Positions 1 through 5,122 of a stretch of DNA of 5,122 bases are shown piece after piece. The position numbers and the translations under genes were made by a program. The stretch is taken from the NCBI GenBank assembly GCA_023400335.1, contig JAEXFF010000378.1:1-5122 (forward strand), written 5' to 3'. The notes beneath the pieces are model-generated. The model saw nothing but the letters and a program-made list of their open reading frames with translations, was not told the DNA's origin and made no database searches. This DNA is from Bacteroidota bacterium (GTDB taxonomy: Bacteria > Bacteroidota > Bacteroidia > Bacteroidales > Marinifilaceae). How positions within the stretch are numbered: the first letter of the stretch is position 1; every line of letters begins with the position of its first letter.

Positions 1-401
1 CTTTTTATAAGTAAATTTTTCGTTTCTCCGCTATACCCTAAAGTCACTTTCGGCTGGGAAAGAACAACAATAATTCCTTCTTGAGTAACCGGAATGGTTT
101 TTGTCTTCTGAGGAGTGCTGATCGTAATCTGGGCAGTCCTTGAAGAAATAGACAGGTTTTCCGGTACACTGACCGTAATCTGTTTGCCGGAAACAGAGAG
201 GGTACACCAGTCTTTATTACTTGCGGCATGCCAGGTGCCGGAAAAGCCTACTTCTATTGTTCCTGTTCCGCCGGCGGCTTTAATTGTCAGGCCATCGGAC
301 ACCAGATTCAGTTCTGATAAATTTGTTTTATCGTCTGAATCGCAAGCCACGAGAGAAAAGCAAAATAACAGGACGAGGTATTTTATTATTTCTATTTTCA
401 T
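1..401 (-). CDS. BACON-domain surface lipoprotein, N-terminal part (runs off left edge)
   Basis: This is the first 133 codons of a gene that stays open to the left edge, so its C-terminus and total length are unknown. Residues 1-19 form a lipoprotein signal peptide (K2, K7, hydrophobic core, lipobox LVAC with Cys20). The following DSDD is the acidic type of signal that sends Bacteroidota lipoproteins to the cell surface. Residues about 30-109 match a BACON domain: W57, the DWC at 64-66, the VPEN at 79-82, the SRTAQITIS strand at 87-95, and the closing IPVTQEG at 103-109. From about residue 112 a similar pattern (LSQPKVTLGYSGETKNL) suggests a second BACON or Ig-like repeat cut by the window. 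BACON domains are small beta-sandwiches found in Bacteroidota surface proteins, often as spacers or possible ligand-binding modules. The gene starts 21 bases after the DUF4302 gene and is probably the distal part of the same operon. Any catalytic domain further downstream cannot be seen. Confidence 0.88.
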   Translation of the reverse strand, partial: MKIEIIKYLVLLFCFSLVACDSDDKTNLSELNLVSDGLTIKAAGGTGTIEVGFSGTWHAASNKDWCTLSVSGKQITVSVPENLSISSRTAQITISTPQKTKTIPVTQEGIIVVLSQPKVTLGYSGETKNLLIK

Positions 402-410
402 ATGCGTAAG

Positions 411-419
411 TTTATAGGT
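411..419 (-). promoter_or_regulatory. Leader 9-mer ACCTATAAA before the BACON gene
   Basis: On the minus strand, ACCTATAAA ends 9 bases before the ATG at 401. The same 9-mer occurs at the same distance before the metallohydrolase gene. No Shine-Dalgarno sequence is present in this 21-base gap. The element may belong to the A/T-rich translation start region that Bacteroidota use in place of a Shine-Dalgarno sequence. Its function is inferred only, and chance remains possible. Confidence 0.3.
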
Positions 420-422
420 CGT

Positions 423-1718
423 TTATTGTTCAATACTTAACTCAAACCATATATCACTTCCATCTGTTTTTTGAAAATGGATAACGGAAGGATTATCGGA
501 GGTGTTGGAAGTAAGTAAATATCTCCCGTTCAGCAATTCTAAAATTTCTTTTCCGCCATTTCCGTGAAATGCAATTCCATTATCATCAGCTAAATCGGAA
601 AAACTGATATCGATTAGATTTTCAGTCCATTTAACCGGTTTTACATACAGTAGTAGTAAACAAGCATATATATTATAACCGTCAGTGAGGTCAACTTCCA
701 GAAACTGACCTTCATATTCAGCATCATAGGAAAGAAATATCTTGTAAAGCGACAGATTTTGTTCATCTTTTAATATTTGATTAGCATTTAACCAGGTATT
801 GAGCAAAGGATAGCTCATTATATTTAAGTTAAAAAACCATTTTTGGGTACTATAGGCATATTTTGCATTCAATGCCATGGGCTTCATTGAAATCCGGGCA
901 TTTACATTATTGTTTGTGCAATGAAGGCTCTGGTCAATTTCTGACCAGTCAAAAAATTGGATTTCCTTTCCGTCGATAGAAAGAGGTTGATAGAATTTTA
1001 TACCGGTAGGCGTATAGGTAAAAGGTACATTTACCGTCAGTGTATCGCTCCCTTCAACATAGTCCAATTCCAGAGTTCTTCCTCCCGTTTCCGGAAGCAG
1101 AGCGCGTCCCTTACGTTCAACCAGAACCGTTTTACCGTCCATCACCATACTATAGCTAAACCCCTCAGGAGGTGTAGTTATTTGAATAATATTCTGGATA
1201 GAAGCGAGGGTTTCTTCCCAGCTTTGATTGGCGGGAAGAGGTTTCATCCGAATGGTATTACCGGTCTTTTTCCCTTCCAGAACCAGTTCATCTTTTTCCT
1301 TTCCCAGAATTACAAATTCATAGTCTCCTTCGTATCCCAAACCTTGCAGTCCCGGAACGGAGGGGTCGGAGAAAAAGTGAAAAACCTGATTATAGGTATT
1401 AAAACTGAGAACCGGACCTGTATCTCCTTTGAGGGAATAAAGACTGGATACGGGAGTTGGATGAGATTCCGAGCTTATGATAACTTCTTCTTCGGTAAAA
1501 GAGAGCAGGAGAATATATCCCCCGTAAGCACAGTCTCCTTTGGGGTAATATTCCATAATCCACCCGTTCGGAACCTCTGTCAGTATTTCCTGATATTGCT
1601 TTAAAGCGGCTGACAGACGTTCGGTTGAGGGTTTGTCGAAAATGTCTTTTTCATCTTCTACACAAGCATGGATGCATAAAGAGAAGAGAAAAATCAGGAT
1701 ATATATTGTATTCCTCAT
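423..1718 (-). CDS. DUF4302-family surface lipoprotein
   Basis: A complete 431-residue protein, inside the usual size range for DUF4302 proteins as I recall the family. Residues 1-18 form a signal peptide ending at Cys19 (IHAC), and the following VEDE is an acidic surface-export signal; this supports the ATG at 1718. The N-terminal half carries the family pattern: ERLSAALKQYQEIL (33-46), NGWIMEYYP (51-59), GGYILLLSF (66-74), SLYSLKGDTGPVLSFNTYN (92-110), then HFFSDP (114-119) and a beta-rich stretch with EGDYEFVILGK (130-140). The C-terminal half (about 200-431) is also predicted beta-rich, contains NLNIMSYPLLNTWLN near 298-312, and has no catalytic motif I recognise. Function is unknown for the family. 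Members typically sit beside SusC/SusD pairs and the HExxH lipoprotein, as here. I infer a surface substrate-binding or scaffold role. The gene lies 90 bases after the metallohydrolase gene, the widest gap in the cluster. Confidence 0.85.
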   Translation of the reverse strand: MRNTIYILIFLFSLCIHACVEDEKDIFDKPSTERLSAALKQYQEILTEVPNGWIMEYYPKGDCAYGGYILLLSFTEEEVIISSESHPTPVSSLYSLKGDTGPVLSFNTYNQVFHFFSDPSVPGLQGLGYEGDYEFVILGKEKDELVLEGKKTGNTIRMKPLPANQSWEETLASIQNIIQITTPPEGFSYSMVMDGKTVLVERKGRALLPETGGRTLELDYVEGSDTLTVNVPFTYTPTGIKFYQPLSIDGKEIQFFDWSEIDQSLHCTNNNVNARISMKPMALNAKYAYSTQKWFFNLNIMSYPLLNTWLNANQILKDEQNLSLYKIFLSYDAEYEGQFLEVDLTDGYNIYACLLLLYVKPVKWTENLIDISFSDLADDNGIAFHGNGGKEILELLNGRYLLTSNTSDNPSVIHFQKTDGSDIWFELSIEQ

Positions 1719-1808
1719 AATGATTCATTTAATAAATAAAAATTTTCTTTTTTCTAGCGTTTTGAATTTTATTCTGTCCAGTAAAAAACGAAAGAGATCT
1801 GTTCTGTT
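1719..1808 (-). other. 90-base intergenic gap, no clear promoter or terminator
   Basis: This is the widest gap in the gene cluster and is strongly A/T-rich. I searched the minus strand for the Bacteroides promoter pattern (TTTG near -33 and TAnnTTTG near -7) and found no TTTG at all. The best inverted repeat is a 6-base CGTTTT/AAAACG pair with a long loop, too weak for a terminator. The bases just before the DUF4302 start (TAAATGAATCATT) lack a Shine-Dalgarno sequence and are A/T-rich, as is usual in this phylum. Read-through from the upstream gene is the simplest reading. Confidence 0.5.
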
Positions 1809-1820
1809 TTAATTGTCCAG
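1767..1820 (-). repeat. Short imperfect direct repeat CTGGACA...TAAAA
   Basis: On the minus strand, CTGGACAATTAAAA (1820-1807, overlapping the metallohydrolase stop codon) is followed 39 bases later by CTGGACAGAATAAAA (1781-1767). Both share CTGGACA and an A-rich tail. It may be a chance repeat in A/T-rich DNA or a protein or RNA binding site. No function can be assigned. Confidence 0.25.
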
Positions 1821-2684
1821 ACTATAATCCAGATTCTGAATTTCAGTAGAACGGCGTTCCACAACGCTTCGTAATTTGTCGATATCAATACTCCAGGACG
1901 TTTTCAGCCAATTTCGTACAATCGTAAATTTCTTTTGTATGATAGCTGCTCCGTCTGTCCCGGCTTTTTCCAGTAAGTTTTCCCAATATTCATTGGAATG
2001 GGTCAGGTAAATAGCGATAACTTCCACAAAATCTTCCTGGGGTTCACTACTGGCATAAGGAGAAACAAAACCTATCTGTAGAGCTTCGTCTTCTTTACGG
2101 TTCATCCAGCCGGAAGGGGAATAATCGGAAGTAGATATTTTGTCAAAATCCTTAGGATAGTTTTTGGTTTGATGTAAAATATGGGCGAATTCGTGGTGCA
2201 TGGTTTTAAAATAGTAATAATTCAGAGAATCGATACTGCTCAGTTTTAATTCATTTACCTTGTATAAGGTTACCATCAAACCTCCTTCTGCCGTTCCCAG
2301 AACTTCTGTTTGTTGTTCGGCATTGATCGCCGGAGAGCCGATTAAATGGATGACTTTGGGCACATAAGTTCTCATAAAATCGATGCCTGCCACTTCGTCA
2401 TAAGATTCCAGCCAGAGGTGCTTAATCAACTTTGCCAGTTTAATTGAATTTTCCAGTGTGGCCGGTACCAGATTATAAGTTTGATCTATTTCCATATCGT
2501 CTATCCGGTATTTCAGATCGATATTATAATTATTGACGTAATTGTCGAGTAACCACAAATCGAATCTATTGCGTTTTATGTCGGAAGGATCGAAAATAGT
2601 TCCTTCCGGCTTGTCTTCCGAGCATCCTGTCAACAGAAAACTGAGGAAGAAAAGAATCAGTGAATAACTTAATAGTGTTTTCAT
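1809..2684 (-). CDS. SusC/SusD-associated zinc metallohydrolase lipoprotein (HExxH, Peptidase_Mx1-like)
   Basis: A complete 291-residue protein. Residues 1-20 form a signal peptide with lipobox LTGC (Cys21), followed by SED, an acidic surface-export signal; this supports the ATG at 2684. The zinc-binding HEFAH is at 164-168 within TMHHEFAHILHQ, so H164 and H168 are likely ligands and E165 the catalytic base. EDFVE at 217-221 is the likely site of a third, glutamate ligand as in gluzincin peptidases. LGTAEGGLMVTLYKVNEL (129-146) just before the active site is also typical of the family. The protein fits the 'substrate import-associated zinc metallohydrolase lipoprotein' group (related to Pfam Peptidase_Mx1), found next to SusC/SusD pairs. 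It probably cleaves a protein or peptide at the cell surface before uptake. Peptidase activity is inferred from the fold motif, and the substrate is unknown. All putative catalytic residues are present. Confidence 0.92.
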   Translation of the reverse strand: MKTLLSYSLILFFLSFLLTGCSEDKPEGTIFDPSDIKRNRFDLWLLDNYVNNYNIDLKYRIDDMEIDQTYNLVPATLENSIKLAKLIKHLWLESYDEVAGIDFMRTYVPKVIHLIGSPAINAEQQTEVLGTAEGGLMVTLYKVNELKLSSIDSLNYYYFKTMHHEFAHILHQTKNYPKDFDKISTSDYSPSGWMNRKEDEALQIGFVSPYASSEPQEDFVEVIAIYLTHSNEYWENLLEKAGTDGAAIIQKKFTIVRNWLKTSWSIDIDKLRSVVERRSTEIQNLDYSLDN

Positions 2685-2693
2685 TGTATTTCA

Positions 2694-2702
2694 TTTATAG
2701 GT
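2694..2702 (-). promoter_or_regulatory. Leader 9-mer ACCTATAAA before the metallohydrolase gene
   Basis: On the minus strand, ACCTATAAA ends 9 bases before the ATG at 2684, the same sequence and spacing as before the BACON gene. The 27-base gap has no Shine-Dalgarno sequence. An out-of-frame ATG lies 10 bases before the start (TAAATGAA). The same TAAATGAA, with its ATG again 10 bases upstream, precedes the DUF4302 gene. A role in translation initiation is possible but not shown. Confidence 0.3.
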
Positions 2703-2711
2703 TAGGGGCTT

Positions 2712-4214
2712 TTATCTGGGATTGGCAGGCAGGCCTGCACTGGTTACCTGTACCGGTAATTGAATGGCCCGTCTGAGATCGTCCACGGTTAAGATATCAT
2801 CGCTGCTTTCGTAATGGTTATGGGTTACTTCTATGCCGTACCGTTTGATATCGAACCAGCGTAATCCGTCGTGTATGGTTTCAATGCGCCGGCAATGAAG
2901 GATAAAATGTATGAAACTTTCCTGTATTCCCGGATTTAGGGAGAATTTGGGATGTAAAATCTTTTTACTAGGGACGTTCTGGGAATAAAAATTGTGGATC
3001 GCATCCGGAGATATATTTGCGCCGCTGTTTGTATGTCCTTTTAACCATAGATTCATATCAGCTAAGGCTAAAGCATAGTTTTCCTGGTATACGTATGCTT
3101 CAGCCCGGCAAAGTAAGGTTTCATCCGTAGTAAAAGCCGGGTAAACAATATTTATAAAGCCGATACCTGCTACTTTATCCGTATATTCCGTAAAGGCTCC
3201 TAATTTAGGATAACATAATTTCTGAGCGTCTCCGAATACCGTAGTATAAGCAGAGAGCGTTTTTCCCCAAAGTCCGGGAGACCAGATTGTGCCTTCTTTA
3301 GCGATTTCCTGGGAATGTCCGTATCGCTTTCCTCCATTTGTGTAGGGGCCGTGAATGATCGGCCAGTAGGATTTAGCGGGTAATAGTAATAAATTACAAT
3401 TCAGCTCGGCACTGACATAATTATTCAATCTCCAGTCTAAATCAGAAATTTTGGCATCGCCCAAATAATCCCGCGTTACTTCGTCCGGAGCATCTCCCAA
3501 AGCCAGGGTCGCATATTTAATTGTGTTATCCATTTTCCTGTAATAGAGGTAAAAACGGGCGGCAAAGGCACAGGCTGCCTTATAGTTGAAATGGTATTTG
3601 GGAACTTCATAAAGTTGGTCGTTGATTAAAGGAAGACCTTCTTCAATGTCCCGGGCGATTTTTTCGTATACTTCGGCTACAGTTCCTCTCTCGTAATTTT
3701 TAAACACTACGGTTTCCGGTTCTTCTACATAAGGAATGCCCATATCCTGTGTGCTGGTTTGTTCATTATAATGCTGACAAAAGACATTGACGAGTACAAA
3801 ATGAGCATAAGCCCGGCATAGAAGGGCTTCTCCCTTTTGCGCCTTGCAATTTTCCTCTCCGATTTCTTTGATGTTTTGTAAGGCATGATTTGCAGAAGCA
3901 ATGGCCATGTAACAATTATCCCAGAGATACTGAGGAGAATCCTGAGTAATTTCTGAAATATCTTCCCAGTTGTAACATTGGGGAACCATCAGGGAATAAT
4001 AGGTATATAGAGGACCATTATCTTCCGTATTATCAGACATCAATTCCGTCATCGTATTAAAAGATGCTGTCGGATAAGCTGAAACCAACAGGCTGGTAAG
4101 CTTTTGCTCCGTATTCAATTCCGCCCGGTTATCAGGCATTTTATCCAGAAAATCATTACAGGCTGTGGCCAGACATGACACTGTAATTAGCAGTGGAATA
4201 ATGATATTTTTCAT
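2712..4214 (-). CDS. SusD/RagB-family nutrient-binding outer-membrane lipoprotein
   Basis: A complete 500-residue protein, normal for SusD. Residues 1-18 form a signal peptide with lipobox ATAC (Cys19), followed by the typical SusD opening NDFLDKMPDNR (20-30). Helical TPR-like segments are visible at about 120-150 (KGEALLCRAYAHFVLVNVF), 178-197, 211-240 and 363-391 (ETLLCRAEAYVY). The SusD C-terminal signature is clear: RRIETIHDGLRWFDIKRYG (442-460), with Asp at 449 where many relatives have Glu, then AIQLPVQV (483-490) and the terminal LPANPR. SusD proteins sit as a hinged lid on their SusC partner and capture the nutrient at the cell surface. The gene starts 11 bases after the SusC stop, so the two are almost certainly co-transcribed and form one transporter. 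The ligand-binding region is variable and does not reveal the substrate. The signature resembles SusD proteins found with HExxH lipoproteins, as I recall them. Confidence 0.96.
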   Translation of the reverse strand: MKNIIIPLLITVSCLATACNDFLDKMPDNRAELNTEQKLTSLLVSAYPTASFNTMTELMSDNTEDNGPLYTYYSLMVPQCYNWEDISEITQDSPQYLWDNCYMAIASANHALQNIKEIGEENCKAQKGEALLCRAYAHFVLVNVFCQHYNEQTSTQDMGIPYVEEPETVVFKNYERGTVAEVYEKIARDIEEGLPLINDQLYEVPKYHFNYKAACAFAARFYLYYRKMDNTIKYATLALGDAPDEVTRDYLGDAKISDLDWRLNNYVSAELNCNLLLLPAKSYWPIIHGPYTNGGKRYGHSQEIAKEGTIWSPGLWGKTLSAYTTVFGDAQKLCYPKLGAFTEYTDKVAGIGFINIVYPAFTTDETLLCRAEAYVYQENYALALADMNLWLKGHTNSGANISPDAIHNFYSQNVPSKKILHPKFSLNPGIQESFIHFILHCRRIETIHDGLRWFDIKRYGIEVTHNHYESSDDILTVDDLRRAIQLPVQVTSAGLPANPR

Positions 4215-4225
4215 ATTTTCAGGTA

Positions 4226-5122
4226 TTAGAATCCAAACTTTAAAGTAAACGTGAATTGCTTGGGTACAGGAGCTGAAACCCCGCCTGAACGGAAGAATTC
4301 AGGATCCTGGCCGTTTAGTTTTGAATCAGCATAGATCAGGAACGGATTGGTGGTTTGTACTTTTAATTGAAGATTGCTCAGTTTCATCCGGCTAATCCAT
4401 TTTTCCGGGAAGTTATAACTGAGAGATATTTCTTTCATCCGGATAAATCCACCGTCTGCAATTCGTGCATTAGAGTAGTTGTAAGCATTATAAGCATACG
4501 ATAAATTCGCAATATCTTTATTTTGACGTTTACTGGCGATGACGGGGATATTGGTAAAAGCTTCATCCCCAGGAAGTATCCATCTGTTTTTAAATTCTTT
4601 GGGCATGGCGTCCAGATCTGAATAAGAGTTGCTGAAAGCAGGATCCAGACGGATGACATTTCCAAATGAATACGTGATAAAGATATTCAGCCTGAAATTT
4701 TTATAAGTAAAAATATTCCCAAAACTTCCTGTAATTGTCGGTTCTGTAGGACCTTCGTATTTCAGGAAACTCAGATTATCCATTTCCTGGAAATTGATGT
4801 CTGTGATCGTTATATTCCCTTTGTGATTTAAAAATAAAGGGAGTCCTTCCTTATTCAGTCCCCTGAACGGCATTGAAAACAGAGAACGTACCGGATAATC
4901 TTTCAGGGCAAATCCGTTTCCGGTAATGAGGTCAATGACTCTGGAGCGGGTATCCAGTTTGGTGACCTCATTTTTATTTTTTGAGAAAATGAAATCGGTA
5001 CTCCAGCTGAAATCTTTGGTTTGTATATTTTTCGTGGAGAGGGAAAGTTCAATCCCCCTGGATTTCATAGAGGCGACGTTAGCATATTTTTGAGTTTCTC
5101 CTCCGGCTCCCTGCGTACTCGT
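4226..5122 (-). CDS. SusC/RagA TonB-dependent outer-membrane transporter, C-terminal part (runs off right edge)
   Basis: This is the last 298 residues of a protein that normally has about 1000 or more. The frame is open to the right edge: 18 codons (TSTQGAGGETQKYANVAS) precede the internal Met at 5068, so that ATG is not the start. Recognisable SusC barrel motifs are YANVASMKSRGIELSLS (13-29), the DFSWSTDFIFSKNKNEVTKL strand, GLPLF, GPTEPTITGSFGN with the following YKNFRLNIFITYSFGN, FIRMKEISLSYNFP, NPFLIY and the terminal QFTFTLKFGF. The final Phe is the usual outer-membrane assembly signal. The signal peptide, carboxypeptidase-like domain, TonB box and plug would lie outside the window. The protein is the energised import channel paired with the SusD encoded 11 bases downstream. 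No frameshift or stop is seen in the visible part. The operon promoter should be upstream of this gene and is not visible. Confidence 0.96.
   Translation of the reverse strand, partial: TSTQGAGGETQKYANVASMKSRGIELSLSTKNIQTKDFSWSTDFIFSKNKNEVTKLDTRSRVIDLITGNGFALKDYPVRSLFSMPFRGLNKEGLPLFLNHKGNITITDINFQEMDNLSFLKYEGPTEPTITGSFGNIFTYKNFRLNIFITYSFGNVIRLDPAFSNSYSDLDAMPKEFKNRWILPGDEAFTNIPVIASKRQNKDIANLSYAYNAYNYSNARIADGGFIRMKEISLSYNFPEKWISRMKLSNLQLKVQTTNPFLIYADSKLNGQDPEFFRSGGVSAPVPKQFTFTLKFGF

Larger units (their letters stand above)
1..5122 (-). other. Probable operon: SusC, SusD, metallohydrolase, DUF4302, BACON lipoprotein
   Basis: Five same-strand genes follow one another with gaps of 11, 27, 90 and 21 bases and no intervening terminator that I can find. 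The last four all carry lipoprotein signals, which suggests a single surface complex or pathway around the SusC channel. Both ends of the transcript are outside the window, so any regulator (ECF sigma/anti-sigma, hybrid two-component system) and any further enzymes are unseen. Confidence 0.75.

Noticed and set aside
44..229. A 61-codon minus-strand frame inside the BACON gene
   Set aside because: It is in a different frame from the BACON coding sequence and overlaps its conserved core, so it is a frame shadow.
115..417. A 100-codon open frame on the plus strand opposite the BACON gene
   Set aside because: It is antisense to a clear signal peptide and BACON domain, and its product has no family features.
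957..1604. A 215-codon open frame on the plus strand opposite the DUF4302 gene
   Set aside because: It lies wholly antisense to a well-supported lipoprotein gene. Its translation is low-complexity-like with no recognisable domain or signal.
1741..1799. Possible intrinsic terminator or promoter in the gap after the metallohydrolase gene
   Set aside because: The best stem is only 6 A/T-rich base pairs with a long loop, and no Bacteroides-type promoter elements (TTTG or TAnnTTTG) are present on the coding strand.
2729..2738. 10-base perfect palindrome GCAGGCCTGC near the SusD 3' end
   Set aside because: It lies in codons of the conserved SusD C-terminus, has no loop and no following T-run in the transcript, so it does not look like a terminator.
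4435..4665. A 76-codon minus-strand frame inside the SusC gene
   Set aside because: It is out of frame within conserved SusC barrel sequence and has no domain or start-region support.
5066..5068. ATG as a possible start of a short SusC-like protein
   Set aside because: The same frame continues upstream to the window edge with typical SusC sequence (QKYANVAS), so this Met is internal.

Overview
The window comes from a Bacteroidota genome, most likely order Bacteroidales. The evidence is a SusC/SusD pair, four consecutive lipoproteins with acidic residues after the lipobox cysteine, start codons without Shine-Dalgarno sequences, and moderately AT-rich DNA (an impression by eye, not a calculation). 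I cannot name the genus from the sequence.

All five genes lie on the minus strand, so transcription runs from the right edge to the left. In that order they are: the C-terminal part of a SusC/RagA TonB-dependent transporter (5122-4226, start outside the window); a complete SusD/RagB lipoprotein (4214-2712); a complete HExxH zinc metallohydrolase lipoprotein (2684-1809); a complete DUF4302-type lipoprotein (1718-423); and the N-terminal part of a BACON-domain lipoprotein (401-1, continuing past the left edge). Gaps are 11, 27, 90 and 21 bases, which fits one operon. Nothing in the window is convincingly coded on the plus strand. No RNA gene, mobile element or CRISPR array was seen.

The likely arrangement is a surface nutrient-capture machine. 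SusC would be the outer-membrane channel and SusD its lid. The metallohydrolase, DUF4302 and BACON lipoproteins would be cell-surface accessories that cut, bind or hold the substrate. No carbohydrate-active enzyme is present here, and the only enzyme is protease-like. A peptide or protein substrate is therefore more plausible than a glycan, but this is inference, and genes outside the window could change it.

The arrangement is a recurring but poorly characterised type of Bacteroidota locus, not a wholly new system. Its open questions are the substrate, the roles of the DUF4302 and BACON proteins, and whether the metallohydrolase is a true peptidase. One small non-coding signal stands out: the identical 9-mer ACCTATAAA lies exactly 9 bases before the start codons of both the metallohydrolase and BACON genes.
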